64,000 nucleotides of DNA from Rhabdochromatium marinum (lineage in GTDB: Bacteria; Pseudomonadota; Gammaproteobacteria; Chromatiales; Chromatiaceae), in contig NZ_NRRS01000009.1 of NCBI RefSeq assembly GCF_016583795.1, forward strand, positions 1 through 64,000, read 5' to 3'. Made by a program: the position numbers and the translations under genes. Of the stretch, positions 1 to 10,213 are shown one piece after another. The stretch's first letter is position 1; every line of letters begins with the position of its first letter. The notes below the pieces were generated by a model, which saw only the letters and a program-made list of their open reading frames with translations, did no database searches and had not been told where the DNA came from.

Positions 1-2
1 TT

Positions 3-98
3 GAGCAAGTGCTTGAACGCATGCCTTGGCCGGCTTGGCCGGCTCGACGACGACCTCGACCGGCAAAGCGCCCCTACCTGATGCCTGTGGCGGCTTAG
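3..98 (+). other. possible 3' end of a gene entering from the left edge
   Basis: One frame stays open from the window edge to a TAG at 96-98. It encodes about 31 residues rich in Arg, Pro and Ala (reads EQVLERMPWPAWPARRRP and onward). It lies just outside the point where the methyltransferase gene at 128-1795 loses its family resemblance. It could be the C-terminus of a mobile-element protein, but I do not recognise it, and a 31-codon open frame in GC-rich DNA can arise by chance. The sequence left of the window would decide. Confidence 0.2.
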
Positions 99-1795
99 CA
101 ACAATGGACCAAGGCATGATCAAGGCCGAACTTCACATACAAATCATTCAGCCATTTTGGATTGCGCTCCTTGAGCTTCACCTTGCCGCCCGGCTCCTTT
201 TTGTAATCCTCCATCAGCTGACCCATCCAGCCGGCGGAAATGCCACCTTCGCCCAAATAGGGTGGATTGCCGATCACACACATAATCGGCAAATCGCGTT
301 TGATGGCATTCGCCCCCTTGGCCTCGCGAGTCAACCACTGACTGAATAACAGCGTCTGGTTGGCCGGTGCGCCTTCCTCCAAGGCATTGGTCAGGTACAC
401 CGACAAGCGCGGCGGACTCGGACTTGGCTGATAGCCTAATTCCGCCAAAATCATGTCCAGCTTCAGATGACACATGGCATAGGAGGCCATTAGGATCTCC
501 AAGCCATGCAGACGCGGGATCAAATCCTGCTCAATATAGGCCGACCACATCCCCGGCGCGACATCCTTCACCTTGGGCGCAATCTGCTTGATCACCTCGG
601 CGAGAAAAGTGCCAGTCCCGGTGGCCGGATCGAGCATCTGCACCCGATGCACCGCCTTTTTGATGGTCTGACGCCGCCCTTTTTTGTCGGTCTGGCCAGT
701 GTCCCAGTCGATGGTAATCTTGGAGGTATCGGCCAAGCCATCGGCCAATCCAAACTCACGCTGCAACACCTCATCGACCGCCCGCACAATAAATTGCACC
801 ACCGGCTCCGGGGTGTACCACACACCGCGCGCCTTGCGCTTGGCTGGGTTGTAGGCGGCCAGAAAGGTCTCGTAAAAATGCAGGAAGGGATCCTGTTGAC
901 CGGTCAGCCGGCCGAAATTGGCCAGGATGGCTTTGACATCGGCGGCCTGGAACACATCGGCCAGATCATCAATGATCCAGGCAATGCGGTCATCCAGATC
1001 AATGCCGGCGATATAGCCAAACAACGAGCGCAGAAAAGGATTGGACTTGGGCAGCAGGGTCAGTGCCTGCTGGCGGCTGAAGCTGGTCAGATCGGTGTCG
1101 TGCAGACGCGCGGCGAACAACCCATAGGCGATGGTCTCAGCATAGAGATCAGCGAAATCCGCCGGCTGAATGTCCTCGATCAGATGCTCACGAAAGGCGT
1201 GATATTGGCCTGACAATTCATGCGCACCCTCAGTATCTGCACTCAGGGTGTTGTAGAGAATATCCTTGATCAGCATCGCCTTGCCGGCCATGCGCTCGGC
1301 CAGCTCGCGCGGGCTGGTGATGCTTTGCGGCTGCTGGGCGATGAAGTTGCGCAGCAGATGCTCCAGGGCCGCGAACTGATCCGGCTGCGGCTGCGGCTCG
1401 GGAGCCAGGGCGCCAATGCTGGCCGAGGCGATCCGCGCGCCATCGTGGTAAAAGTCCCAATCGAGACCGTTAGTGTAGATCAGATTCGGCAGTGCCTGGC
1501 GGTAGCGTTCCTGCTGGGCCTTGTTGGCGCCCTTCATGCCGCGCAGGGCAACGCCGAGATCCTTGGCCTCCAGATGGCCGATGACGATGTCGCCGCGCGA
1601 GATGATGAAATCTGGCGCGCCGCAGGCGACGCGCTTGGGCTCGTTGAGCGCGGTGATCTGATCATCAAGGGCATGCAACAATTGCTCAATGGCCGAGCGG
1701 TAAGAATGCTCGGTGGCCTGGCCGGTGCGGTGCAGACGTTGCACCTGATGGATAAAGGTCTGAATCGGCATCGGCATGGGTGTGTTGCCAGCCAT
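95..1795 (-). pseudogene. N-6 adenine DNA methyltransferase of a single-chain restriction-modification enzyme, 3'-truncated
   Basis: The frame gives 566 residues. The N-terminal third (LEAKDLG near residue 75) looks like the nuclease/type I R-like region of single-polypeptide (type ISP-like) enzymes. The methylase core follows, with SAM motif I as DPATGTGTF (near residue 390) and catalytic motif IV as NPPY (near residue 510). The family match runs to KWLNDLYVKF at about 128; the last ten codons (GLDHALVHCC) look unrelated and end in a stop. Full-length relatives are much longer and carry the rest of the methylase fold and a target-recognition domain, all missing here. The start ATG overlaps the stop of the upstream chemoreceptor (TAATG), so the remnant may still be translated by coupling. 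Methylation activity is unlikely. The truncation is read from the sequence; its cause (insertion or deletion) is inference. Confidence 0.7.
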
Positions 1796-4356
1796 TACAC
1801 CTTAAACCGCCCGACGCGCTGGAGTTGATCGGCGGCCAGCTGCGCCAGCTCCTCGGCCGCATGGTTGATCTCGCGGGAGCCGGTGGCAATTTGTTCAATC
1901 GCTTGGGCGCCGCTGACCAGGTTGCGATCGACTTCCTCAGCCACTGCACTTTGTTCCTCGGTGGCACTGGCGATTTGCATGTTCATATCGCGAATACGCG
2001 CCACTGCCTCAGCGATGCTGACCAGTCCCTGAAGGGACTGCTCGGCCATCTCAGCATTTTTGTTCACCTGAGTGCGCGCCTGCTCCATGGCGTCGACCGC
2101 CTGGCCGCTGCCTTGCTGCAAGCGCTCGATCATGGTTTGGATTTCGGTGGTGGATGTCTGGGTGCGGCCAGCTAGGGTACGCACCTCGTCAGCCACCACC
2201 GCGAAGCCGCGGCCCTGGTCACCGGCGCGCGCGGCCTCAATGGCAGCATTGAGCGCCAGCAGATTGGTTTGATCAGCAATGCCGCGAATCACATCAAGCA
2301 CTGAGCCGATGTTCTCGGCATCCTGCGACAGCCGGCTAACGGTGGTGGCGGTGGATTGAATCTGCTCAGCCGTGGCACGGATGAGCTGCGTCGCTTCGGT
2401 TACGCCGGTCTGGCCCTGCTGGGTGTCCTGGTCGGCGGCGCTCGCGGCCTCGGCGGCTTCGGCGGCGTTTTTCGCCACTTCGGCAACGGTGGCAGTCATT
2501 TCATTCATGGCCGTGGCGACCTGATCGGATTCCGACTGCTGGCGTCCGATCTGGTCGCTAGTGGCGCTACTGGTGGCGGTGAGCTGCTCAGCGGCCGTGG
2601 CAACGCGCTCGCTGGCACTGATCACCTGGGCGATCAGGTCACGCATGCGTTTTTGGAAGCGATTGAAGGCTTCGGCCAGCTCGGCGAGTTCGTCGTGCCC
2701 ATCCTCGGGCAGATTGTTGGTCAAGTCGCCATCGCCATCGGCGATTTCGCGCATGGTAGCGCTGGTTGTTTTCACCCGGCGCACGATGGCAAGGGATAGC
2801 CAGGACATACCGGCTACACCGGCCAGCACACTGAGGATTGAGACGATCATCATCACCGCAGCGGCTTGCCGCGTCTTGGCCGCCGCCTCCTGCCCCATGG
2901 CGAGTGCCTTGGCCATTGGCACCTTTACCTGCACCGCCCAGGGTGTGGTGGCACGGCCAAACTCAATGGGTTCCAGGGTAAAGATTTCCTCTTCACCCGA
3001 GGGTAAGACGGAATTGATCTGTAGCGACTCGCCGCGCGCAACTGCCTGAGCAACCTGATCGCCTTTTCGGTGCAACGCTGAAATAGTCTTGCCAACCAGT
3101 TGCGGGTTGCGACTGCTCGCCACCAGCGTGCCATTGTGGGAAATAACCGCTACGCTGGCTGCACCATCGAAAAGATTCTGCGCCGCCTGCTCAACCATGC
3201 GCTGTAGCTCGTTCAGGCGCATATCGATACCCACCATGCCGCGAAAATCCCCCTCGAGCATTACAGGGGCGACCAGCGAGGAGATCATGGTCTCCTGCCC
3301 CTGGCTCTGCTCCGTACGTGGGTCAATAATCGCCTCTTGGCCAGTCTGCTTGGGAACCTGGTAGAAATCGCCCGCCCCAGGAGCGTCGTAATCGGTCACG
3401 GCGGCCAACACAGCGGCACCATTGGTGTCGCGAGTCCAAGCCGTCATGAAACGCCCGCTGTCATCCGTGCCCCGGGTATTGACATAGAACTCGTCCTGGG
3501 CATCGAAAGCATTTGGTTCCCAAACGGTGTAAACACTGACAAAATTCGGGTTTTCTTCCAATACAGATTTCAGCATCTGATTGATGTCTTTGCGCGAGTA
3601 GAAGGCGACGCGATGCGACCAGATTCCGGAACCGATCACCCAATTCCACTCCGGGATCAGGCGGCCAAAAGAAAGCTTGGGTTGGAGATCCGTGCTGCCC
3701 GGAAACGGCCAGCTATAGTGCACCCAGCCCTCGCCATCATCAGCGATTTGTTCATCCAAGGCGGCGAACAGATTTTGGTTGCGCCCCATGGCATTGTTCC
3801 ACTTGGGATCATCCAGGATCTGACCCTCAAGCTGAGAGGCGTTTGGGTGCATCACCATGCGCGGCACCGGTGTGTGCCTGTCCTGTACCCAAAGATAATT
3901 GTCGTCTTCGTAGCGCATGGATCGCAGTATATCGAGTGCCGCCGCCTGCGCTTGCTCGCGCGTCATCTCGCCGCGCTGCTCGGCGGCGATATAGCGCCCG
4001 ACGGTGGACTTGGCCAAATCCACTGCTGTTTCGAGCCGCTTGAAGCGATGGCGCAGCCGCTCCCAATCCTCATTGGTGAGTTTGTCATCGGCCGGACGCA
4101 CCGCCGAGACATAGGCTTGCGCCAGCGTTCGAACCGCATCGAGTGGCACCTCCAGCGCGGCATCAATACTTGCCGCCTCCCGACTGGCCGCATTGCGCGC
4201 CAGGTCGTGTGCGGCCTCCAGTCCATCCATGTGTTGATTGTCAGCCATGGCCTGCATGCGCGTGACGGCATATCCGGTGATGACTGTACCCAGGATAACC
4301 AGTGCAACGCCGGACCAGAAGGCGATGCGAAAGCCAATGGAATAGCGATTGAGCAT
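1795..4356 (-). CDS. methyl-accepting chemotaxis protein with Cache sensor domains
   Basis: An 853-residue membrane chemoreceptor. TM1 is about residues 11-31 and TM2 about 498-520, enclosing a periplasmic sensor of about 465 residues. HAMP follows at about 522-575 and the coiled-coil signalling domain to the C-terminus, with the conserved hairpin tip ([17 protein letters not shown]). The sensor is unusual. Residues 50-100 look like the first helix of a dCache_1 domain. Residues 107-250 carry sCache_2 hallmarks ([22 protein letters not shown]). Residues 258-480 then resume dCache_1 ([30 protein letters not shown]). No CheB/CheR tethering pentapeptide is visible. The start has AAGGACG upstream, and the stop overlaps the methyltransferase start by one base. 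No che genes are nearby. The ligand is unknown, although Cache sensors commonly bind small organic acids or amines. Confidence 0.93.
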   Translation of the reverse strand: MLNRYSIGFRIAFWSGVALVILGTVITGYAVTRMQAMADNQHMDGLEAAHDLARNAASREAASIDAALEVPLDAVRTLAQAYVSAVRPADDKLTNEDWERLRHRFKRLETAVDLAKSTVGRYIAAEQRGEMTREQAQAAALDILRSMRYEDDNYLWVQDRHTPVPRMVMHPNASQLEGQILDDPKWNNAMGRNQNLFAALDEQIADDGEGWVHYSWPFPGSTDLQPKLSFGRLIPEWNWVIGSGIWSHRVAFYSRKDINQMLKSVLEENPNFVSVYTVWEPNAFDAQDEFYVNTRGTDDSGRFMTAWTRDTNGAAVLAAVTDYDAPGAGDFYQVPKQTGQEAIIDPRTEQSQGQETMISSLVAPVMLEGDFRGMVGIDMRLNELQRMVEQAAQNLFDGAASVAVISHNGTLVASSRNPQLVGKTISALHRKGDQVAQAVARGESLQINSVLPSGEEEIFTLEPIEFGRATTPWAVQVKVPMAKALAMGQEAAAKTRQAAAVMMIVSILSVLAGVAGMSWLSLAIVRRVKTTSATMREIADGDGDLTNNLPEDGHDELAELAEAFNRFQKRMRDLIAQVISASERVATAAEQLTATSSATSDQIGRQQSESDQVATAMNEMTATVAEVAKNAAEAAEAASAADQDTQQGQTGVTEATQLIRATAEQIQSTATTVSRLSQDAENIGSVLDVIRGIADQTNLLALNAAIEAARAGDQGRGFAVVADEVRTLAGRTQTSTTEIQTMIERLQQGSGQAVDAMEQARTQVNKNAEMAEQSLQGLVSIAEAVARIRDMNMQIASATEEQSAVAEEVDRNLVSGAQAIEQIATGSREINHAAEELAQLAADQLQRVGRFKV

Positions 4357-4460
4357 AATGCCTAGCGTCCTTATTTCTTAGAATGAACGGCTCGGTCAGG
4401 GTACGGTTGGCAAGGGGGGATGGCAAGCCTGGTTGCCACCACCTAATCACACCATGAATG

Positions 4461-5723
4461 TCATTCCCGGCACTGCTCCGCTGCTGGTCCGGGCTTCTCA
4501 ATCGTCAGCAGGGTGATGGGGAATGCCGGGCGCCAGGCATCAAAGCCTCCGAGTGGCGTGGCCTGGGACACAGACAAGCGGGTGAGTTCGCCACCGAGTT
4601 CGGTGCGCAGGGCCACCAGGGCAGTCTCGCTTTGCAGCGTGACGGCATTGGCAACCAGGCGTCCGCCGGGGCGCAGTGCTTGCCAGCAATGCTCAGTGAC
4701 ACCTGCACAAGTGAGCCCTCCGCCAATGAAAATGGCATCCGGTGCGGGCAGTTCGGCCAGGGCCTCCGGTGCGCGGCCGGCGACCAGACGCAGCTCGGGG
4801 ACGCCGAGTGCTTTGCTGTTGCGCTGGATCAGTGCCTGACGGGCAGGGTGCGATTCAATGGCAATGGCCTGACTGCTGGCCTCGGCGCGCATCCATTCAA
4901 TGCCGATCGAACCGCAGCCAGCGCCGACATCCCACAGTAGTTCACCGGGCTGGGGAGCCAGTCGTGCCAAGGTTGCGGCGCGCACGTCGCGCTTGGTGAG
5001 TTGACCGTCGTGCTCGAATGCGCTGTCTGGCAGACCAGCGCGACGCGACAGCCGCGCATTCCCTGGGCCGCGACATTCGATGCCCACCAGGTTCAGTGCC
5101 GCGCCGGGGACTTCCTGCCAGTCGGCGGCCAGCGCTTCGCGCCGGCGCTCGTCCGGGCCACCCAGGCGTTCCAGAACGATCAGACGGCTGGGGCCGAACC
5201 CGCGCGCACACAGCAGGGCAGCGATGCGCGCCGGTGTGTCAGCATCCGCAGAGAGGACCAGCAGGCGCGCGCCCGGAGCCAGATAGAGGTTGAGCCGTGT
5301 CAGCGCGCGCCCATGCGCCGGGATCACCCGGGTTTCCTGGAGCGCCCAGCCAAGCCGCGCAGCCGCCAGCGACAGCGAGGACACCGCTGGCAGGATGCGC
5401 CATTCGTCGGGTGGATATTCTGCGGCCAGACGGCTGCCGATGCCGTAACACATCGGATCGCCACTGGCCAGTACGCAGACCGGGCGCCCGCGCGCGGCGC
5501 GCACCTGTGCATAAGCGGCAGCGAAGGGGCTGGGCCAGGGGCGGCGCGCCTGCTGGGGGCGTTGCGGCACCAGCGCCAGATGGCGTTCGCCGCCGATCAA
5601 TAACTCGGCTGCGGCGATGGTATCCTTTGCAGCCACGCTGAGGCCGTCCCAGCCATCCTCGCCAATGCCGACGATGCTCAGCCAGGGGGTGGATGCTTGC
5701 AGGGGTGAGGGCGGTGCGGTCAT
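4461..5723 (-). CDS. cobL: precorrin-6Y C5,15-methyltransferase (decarboxylating)
   Basis: CobL methylates precorrin-6Y at C5 and C15 and decarboxylates the C12 acetate, giving precorrin-8X in cobalamin synthesis. The protein is about 420 residues in two parts. An N-terminal CbiE-type tetrapyrrole methyltransferase opens with [14 protein letters not shown] and has [12 protein letters not shown]-terminal CbiT-type SAM domain carries [16 protein letters not shown] and [10 protein letters not shown] chose the ATG at 5723 (MTAPPSPLQ) because the frame upstream to 5849 is a low-complexity extension not expected in the family; the ATG at 5759 is an alternative. It is divergent from cobH, with about 140 bases between the starts in which I see no cobalamin riboswitch. 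Confidence 0.93.
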   Translation of the reverse strand: MTAPPSPLQASTPWLSIVGIGEDGWDGLSVAAKDTIAAAELLIGGERHLALVPQRPQQARRPWPSPFAAAYAQVRAARGRPVCVLASGDPMCYGIGSRLAAEYPPDEWRILPAVSSLSLAAARLGWALQETRVIPAHGRALTRLNLYLAPGARLLVLSADADTPARIAALLCARGFGPSRLIVLERLGGPDERRREALAADWQEVPGAALNLVGIECRGPGNARLSRRAGLPDSAFEHDGQLTKRDVRAATLARLAPQPGELLWDVGAGCGSIGIEWMRAEASSQAIAIESHPARQALIQRNSKALGVPELRLVAGRAPEALAELPAPDAIFIGGGLTCAGVTEHCWQALRPGGRLVANAVTLQSETALVALRTELGGELTRLSVSQATPLGGFDAWRPAFPITLLTIEKPGPAAEQCRE

Positions 5724-5862
5724 CGGTGGGGCAAAACTCGGTGTCAGGGGGGGAAGCATGGATCGGCTGGCGGGACGGCGTCCCGGCGGGTATATTGCCC
5801 CATTCCAATGGCTGGCGTCGCCCCCTTGGCTTCTTTTCCACCCCTCCACCTGAGATCCCCTG

Positions 5863-6486
5863 ATGCTCGACTACAACCGCGACGGTGCTGCGATCTATCG
5901 CGAATCCTTCGCCATTATCCGCGCCGAGACTCATTTGGCGCGTTTTCCCGCTGATCTTGAGTCTGTGGCCGTGCGGGTGGTGCATGCTTGTGGCATGCCC
6001 GATGCGGCTGATGATCTGCTGTTTTCCGCTGATGCTGGCACCGCCGGACGTGCGGCGCTGGTGGCTGGTGCGCCGGTGTTGTGCGACAGCCGCATGGTTG
6101 CCGAAGGCGTCATCCGCGCGCGTCTGCCGGCGGAGAATGCCGTGCTCTGTACCCTGCATGATCCCCAGGTGCCAGCGCTGGCCGAACAGCTCGGCAACAC
6201 CCGCACCGCCGCCGCGCTGGAACTGTGGCAGCCGCATCTGGCTGGTGCTCTGGTGGTGATCGGCAATGCGCCCACCGCGTTGTTTCGGCTGCTGGAGCTG
6301 CTCGATGCTGGCGCGCCACGACCGGCGTTGATTCTGGGTTTTCCAGTGGGTTTCGTCGGTGCAGCGGAGTCCAAAGCGGCGCTGGCTGAGGACAGCCGTG
6401 GCGTGCCCTATGTGACGATACGCGGTCGTCGGGGTGGCAGTGCGATGGCCGCAGCGGCGGTCAATGCCTTGTCACGAGCGGAATAG
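5863..6486 (+). CDS. cobH: precorrin-8X methylmutase
   Basis: CobH moves the C11 methyl group of precorrin-8X to C12, giving hydrogenobyrinate. The 207-residue length is typical. The catalytic histidine sits in VVHACGMPD (residues 39-47), and the characteristic [20 protein letters not shown] and [13 protein letters not shown] motifs are all present in order. It starts 140 bases from the divergent cobL and is followed 22 bases later by cobM on the same strand, so cobH-cobM is probably one transcript. Product and substrate of the adjacent enzymes match: CobL makes precorrin-8X, which CobH uses. Confidence 0.95.
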   Translation: MLDYNRDGAAIYRESFAIIRAETHLARFPADLESVAVRVVHACGMPDAADDLLFSADAGTAGRAALVAGAPVLCDSRMVAEGVIRARLPAENAVLCTLHDPQVPALAEQLGNTRTAAALELWQPHLAGALVVIGNAPTALFRLLELLDAGAPRPALILGFPVGFVGAAESKAALAEDSRGVPYVTIRGRRGGSAMAAAAVNALSRAE

Positions 6487-6508
6487 TGCGTCATGGGTAA
6501 GGTCTGTT

Positions 6509-7312
6509 ATGGGTAAAGTTTGGTTTGTTGGCGCCGGTCCGGGAGCGCCGGATCTCATCACAGTGCGCGGCACCCGCTTGTTGGCTGAGGCCGGTGCCAT
6601 TCTCTACACCGGCTCCCTGGTGGCGGAAACTGCGCTGCAATGGGCGCAGCCGGACTGCGAGGTTGCCGACTCCAAGTCGATGGATCTGGCCCAGGTCAGT
6701 GCCTGGCTGCTGGAGCGGGTGCAGCGGCATGCCACCGTGGTGCGCTTGCAGACCGGTGATCCGTCGCTCTACGGGGTTATACCGGAGGTGGCACGTCCGC
6801 TCGATCAGGCGCAAATTCCGGTGGGCATCTGTCCGGGGGTGTCCTCGGCCTTTGCCTCGGCGGCAGCAGCCGGCGAATGTCTGACCCTGCCCGAGGTGAC
6901 GCAGACGGTGATTTTCACCCGTCTGGCCGGGCGCACGCCAATGCCGGAGGGCGAGTCCCTGCGCGGACTGGCCGCGCATGGCTGTAGTCTGTGTGTTTTC
7001 CTGTCCATCGAGCGCATCGCCGAGGTGGCGGAGATTTGCCAGCAAGCCGGCTGGGCGGCGCATGCGCCGGTAGTGGTGGTGCACAAGGCCACTTGGCCCG
7101 ATGAAGAACAGGTGCTGCGCGGCACGCTGGCCGATATTGCCGCGCAGTGTCGCGAAGCCGGAATCGAGCGCCAGGCGATGATTCTAATCAGCCCGGCGCT
7201 GGGTGCGCGTACGCGCGCTGAGCTGACGCCATCCAAGCTCTATGACAGCGCTTTCCCGCGCCGCTTTCGACCGGGTGGAAAACCGAACAGCAAAGCGGAT
7301 GGACATCTTTAG
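6509..7312 (+). CDS. cobM: precorrin-4 C11-methyltransferase
   Basis: A 267-residue tetrapyrrole methylase. It begins MGKVWFVGAGPGAPDLITVR, has the family motif LQTGDPSLYG and the GVSSAFASAAAAG segment of CobM/CbiF. It transfers a methyl group from SAM to C11 of precorrin-4. I took the ATG at 6509 because the glycine-rich SAM loop should lie close to the N-terminus; the open frame from 6434 runs inside cobH. A near-duplicate of the start (ATGGGTAA at 6493) lies 16 bases upstream but leads to a stop after six codons. The 3' end overlaps the convergent cobF stop by four bases. CobM versus the cobalt-pathway enzyme CbiF cannot be separated by motifs alone; the neighbouring cobF favours CobM. Confidence 0.93.
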   Translation: MGKVWFVGAGPGAPDLITVRGTRLLAEAGAILYTGSLVAETALQWAQPDCEVADSKSMDLAQVSAWLLERVQRHATVVRLQTGDPSLYGVIPEVARPLDQAQIPVGICPGVSSAFASAAAAGECLTLPEVTQTVIFTRLAGRTPMPEGESLRGLAAHGCSLCVFLSIERIAEVAEICQQAGWAAHAPVVVVHKATWPDEEQVLRGTLADIAAQCREAGIERQAMILISPALGARTRAELTPSKLYDSAFPRRFRPGGKPNSKADGHL

Positions 7313-8082
7313 TCTGCGCCTTCCCGCCGCCGGCGCAGCAGATAGGTGTCCATGATCCAGCCCTTTTGCGCGCGCAACTGCTCGCGCCGAGCCAGCACCG
7401 CCTCGCTGATGTCATCCAGTGGGCCGGCGGCCAGGGCCTGATCCGCGCAACCCAGGTAAGCGCCCCAGTAGAGATCAAGATCCTGTCCGGCGAGATGCTG
7501 AAACTCGGCATGATTGTCCAGCATGACCAGGCTGTTGTGGATGCTGGCCGGATCCTGCTGAGCAATGGCCCGGCCGGTGGTGATGCTGATGGACTCGCCG
7601 ATGCGATTGACCGGAATCCGATGTGCGGCGGTGAGCGCCTGCACCGCCGTGATGCCGGGAATTACCACCAGCTCCAGCTGTTCCGGTGCCATGGCCACCA
7701 GCTCGCTGATTAGGCTCACGGTCTGGTCATAGAGCGAGGGGTCGCCCCAGATCAGAAAGGCCCCGCGCTGGCCCTCGGCCAGTTCCTGCTCGATCATTTC
7801 GGCGATCAGCTCGCGCTTGCGTGCATGCCATTGACGCACCCCTTCGCGATAGCCCTCGGCATCCATGCGTCGCTCTGGGCTGGTGCGGGTGGCCACGCGC
7901 GGATTGGCTCCGGGCAGGTAGCGCGCCAAAATTGCCCGCCGTGCGGCGATCAACTCGTCCTTACCGCGCCCGTCCTTTTCCAGCATGAAAAAGCAGTCAA
8001 TCAGGCGCAGCGTCTCAATGGCCTGCATGGTCAGGTATTCCGGCCCACCGGGGCCGATGCCGATCAGATAAATTGTTTTCAT
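7309..8082 (-). CDS. cobF: precorrin-6A synthase (deacetylating)
   Basis: CobF methylates C1 of precorrin-5 with loss of acetate, a step particular to the late-cobalt-insertion (aerobic-type) route. The 257-residue protein starts MKTIYLIGIGPGGPEYLTMQ, carries FLIWGDPSLYD and the GITAVQALTAAHRIPVNRIG region of CobF, and ends with a C-terminal RREQLRAQKGWIMDTYLLRR. The ATG at 8082 is preceded by GGAG at a good distance; a GTG at 8091 is the only other in-frame start. It converges on cobM with a four-base overlap. With cobL, cobH and cobM it gives four of the C-methylation and rearrangement steps; other cob genes must lie elsewhere. Confidence 0.92.
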   Translation of the reverse strand: MKTIYLIGIGPGGPEYLTMQAIETLRLIDCFFMLEKDGRGKDELIAARRAILARYLPGANPRVATRTSPERRMDAEGYREGVRQWHARKRELIAEMIEQELAEGQRGAFLIWGDPSLYDQTVSLISELVAMAPEQLELVVIPGITAVQALTAAHRIPVNRIGESISITTGRAIAQQDPASIHNSLVMLDNHAEFQHLAGQDLDLYWGAYLGCADQALAAGPLDDISEAVLARREQLRAQKGWIMDTYLLRRRREGAD

Positions 8083-8102
8083 GTTCTCCACTTTTTGTTT
8101 AT

Positions 8103-8137
8103 TTTTTCCTGTATCAGTTTTTCCTGTATCAGTTTTT
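8103..8137. repeat. 15-bp tandem repeat between cobF and uvrB
   Basis: The unit TTTTCCTGTATCAGT occurs about 2.3 times in a row, with a T-run at each end, immediately downstream of the uvrB stop (8144) and upstream of cobF (8082). It has no dyad and does not look like a terminator. It is probably a replication-slippage duplication. Confidence 0.8.
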
Positions 8138-8143
8138 TTGGCA

Positions 8144-10165
8144 TCAAGTGATTCCTGCCGTCAGCGCTCGCGCTCGTAGTGCCTTGATTTGATCGCGCAC
8201 GGCGGCGGCCTGCTCAAATTCCAGGGCTTTAGCATGGCGGAACATCTGCTTTTCCAGCGTTTTGAGGGTTTTTGCCAATTGTGCCGGGGTCAGTGTGCTG
8301 GGCTCGATCTCGGTGGTTGACTCGCGGCTTGAGCGGCGCCCGCGTGAGGGGCCGTCCGCTGCCACGCCTTCCAGCACTTCAGCCACCGCTTTGCGAATGG
8401 TCTGGGGAGTGATGCCATGCTGCTCGTTGTGCGCGATCTGTTTGGCGCGGCGGCGTTCGGTCTCTTCGATGGCGCGCGCCATGGATTGCGTCACCTGTTC
8501 AGCATAGAGAATCGCTTTGCCCTGCACATTGCGCGCCGCCCGGCCGATGGTCTGAATTAGCGAGCCGGTTGAGCGCAGAAAACCCTCCTTGTCGGCATCC
8601 AAAATGGCGACCAGCGACACCTCGGGCATGTCGAGCCCTTCGCGCAGCAGGTTGATGCCCACCAGCACATCGAATTCGCCCAGGCGCAGATCGCGAATGA
8701 TCTCGACGCGTTCCACGGTGTCGATGTCGGAGTGCAGATAGCGCACCTTGATGCCATGCTCAGACAGATAATCGGTCAGATCCTCGGCCATGCGCTTGGT
8801 CAGGGTGGTGGCCAGCACCCGCTCGTTGGCGGCAACACGCAGGTGGATTTCTGAGAGCAGATCATCGACCTGGGTTAGGGCCGGGCGCACCTCGACCTCC
8901 GGGTCCACCAGTCCGGTGGGGCGCACCACCTGCTCGATCACCGCACCGGAGTGCTCGATCTCGAACGGACGCGGCGTGGCGGAGACATAGATGGTCTGCG
9001 GCTGGCGAGCCTGGAATTCCTCGAAGCGCAGTGGGCGATTATCCAGTGCCGAGGGCAGCCGGAAGCCGTATTCGACCAGATTTTCCTTGCGCGAGCGATC
9101 CCCCCGGTACATGCCGCCGAGCTGGGGTACGGTGACATGGCTTTCGTCGATCACCACCAGGGCGTTGGCCGGCAGGTAATCAAACAGCGTTGGCGGCGGC
9201 TCGCCGGGGCCGCGCCCGGACAGATAGCGCGAATAGTTCTCGATGCCGGAGCAGTAGCCGACTTCCTGCATCATTTCCAGATCATGCCGGGTGCGCTGTT
9301 CCAGGCGCTGGGCCTCGACCAGCTTCTGTTGGTCACGCAGCCAGGTGAGGCGCTCGCGCAGTTCGTCCTTGATGTGCTCGATGGCGTTCAGGATCACCTC
9401 GCGCGGGGTGGCATAGTGAGTTTTGGGGAACACTGTATAGCGCGGCACCTTGCGTCGCACCTCGCCGGTCAGCGGATCAAACAGCGATAATTCCTCGATC
9501 TCGTCATCGAACAGCGCCACCCGTAGAGCTTCCTCCTCGGATTCCGCCGGGTAGATGTCGATGATGTCACCGCGCACCCGATAGGTGCCACGGCTGAGCT
9601 CAATTTCATTGCGACGGTATTGCAGTGAGGTGAGCTGGCGCAGGATGGCGCGCTGATCGACCAGGTCGCCGCGCGACAGATGCAAGACCATTTTCAGATA
9701 GGCCTGCGGATCGCCCAGACCATAGATGGAGGAGACGGTGGCGACAATGATGACATCCGGGCGCTCCAGCAGCGCCTTGGTCGCTGACAGGCGCATCTGC
9801 TCGATATGTTCGTTGATCGAGGCATCCTTTTCGATGTAGGTGTCGGTGGCCGGTACATAGGCTTCCGGTTGGTAGTAGTCGTAGTAGGAGACAAAATACT
9901 CCACGGCATTGTGCGGGAAGAAGTCGCGCATCTCGCCATAGAGCTGCGCGGCCAGTGTCTTGTTGGGGGCCAGCACCATGGCTGGGCGTTGCAGCTCGGC
10001 GATCACATTGGCGATGCTGAACGTCTTGCCCGAGCCGGTGACACCCAGCAGGGTTAGGCCGGCCTCGCCATCGCGCAGTCCCTCGGCCAGTGCGCGAATG
10101 GCGGCCGGTTGATCTCCGGCGGGTTGGAAGGAACAGTGCAGTTCAAAGGGCTTGGATAGGGGCAT
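8144..10165 (-). CDS. uvrB: excinuclease ABC subunit B
   Basis: UvrB is the damage-verifying DEAD/H-type ATPase of nucleotide excision repair; it is loaded by UvrA and recruits UvrC. The protein is about 673 residues. Walker A is GVTGSGKTF near residue 40, the damage-binding beta-hairpin region includes [17 protein letters not shown], and motif II is VVIDESH. Helicase motifs V and VI are [14 protein letters not shown] and [10 protein letters not shown]-terminal UVR coiled-coil motif ([20 protein letters not shown]) contacts UvrC. I used the ATG at 10165 ([10 protein letters not shown]) because the family begins there; an in-frame ATG at 10192 would add nine residues. Neither has a Shine-Dalgarno sequence, and the ATG at 10165 directly follows a run of eight T. 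The start lies only about 20 bases from the -35 element of the divergent LH2 promoter. Confidence 0.96.
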   Translation of the reverse strand: MPLSKPFELHCSFQPAGDQPAAIRALAEGLRDGEAGLTLLGVTGSGKTFSIANVIAELQRPAMVLAPNKTLAAQLYGEMRDFFPHNAVEYFVSYYDYYQPEAYVPATDTYIEKDASINEHIEQMRLSATKALLERPDVIIVATVSSIYGLGDPQAYLKMVLHLSRGDLVDQRAILRQLTSLQYRRNEIELSRGTYRVRGDIIDIYPAESEEEALRVALFDDEIEELSLFDPLTGEVRRKVPRYTVFPKTHYATPREVILNAIEHIKDELRERLTWLRDQQKLVEAQRLEQRTRHDLEMMQEVGYCSGIENYSRYLSGRGPGEPPPTLFDYLPANALVVIDESHVTVPQLGGMYRGDRSRKENLVEYGFRLPSALDNRPLRFEEFQARQPQTIYVSATPRPFEIEHSGAVIEQVVRPTGLVDPEVEVRPALTQVDDLLSEIHLRVAANERVLATTLTKRMAEDLTDYLSEHGIKVRYLHSDIDTVERVEIIRDLRLGEFDVLVGINLLREGLDMPEVSLVAILDADKEGFLRSTGSLIQTIGRAARNVQGKAILYAEQVTQSMARAIEETERRRAKQIAHNEQHGITPQTIRKAVAEVLEGVAADGPSRGRRSSRESTTEIEPSTLTPAQLAKTLKTLEKQMFRHAKALEFEQAAAVRDQIKALRARALTAGIT

Positions 10166-10185
10166 AAAAAAAACGTAAATTTGTC

Positions 10186-10213
10186 TTGACATATTTTGCT
10201 GTCAGGCTAAACT
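10186..10213 (+). promoter_or_regulatory. sigma-70-type promoter of the LH2 operon
   Basis: A perfect -35 hexamer TTGACA (10186-10191) is followed after 16 bases by a -10-like TAAACT (10208-10213). Transcription would start near 10220, giving an untranslated leader of about 93 bases before the LH2 beta gene. The -10 element lies inside the TGTCA-N8-TGACA operator at 10200-10217, an arrangement suited to repression. Hexamers are seen; activity is inferred. Confidence 0.7.

Noticed and set aside
26-349. Open frame of 107 codons on the + strand at the left edge
   Set aside because: It is antisense to the methyltransferase for most of its length and has no recognisable motif or ribosome site.
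3337-4365. 342-codon open frame antisense to the chemoreceptor
   Set aside because: The chemoreceptor frame has clear domains; the antisense frame is a by-product of GC-rich codon bias.
5724-5862. Possible cobalamin riboswitch between cobL and cobH
   Set aside because: I looked for the B12-box and the expected long fold; the gap is only about 140 bases and the conserved box is absent.
6493-6513. Upstream ATGGGTAA as the cobM start
   Set aside because: It is in another frame and reaches a stop after six codons; the copy at 6509 leads into the SAM-binding loop.
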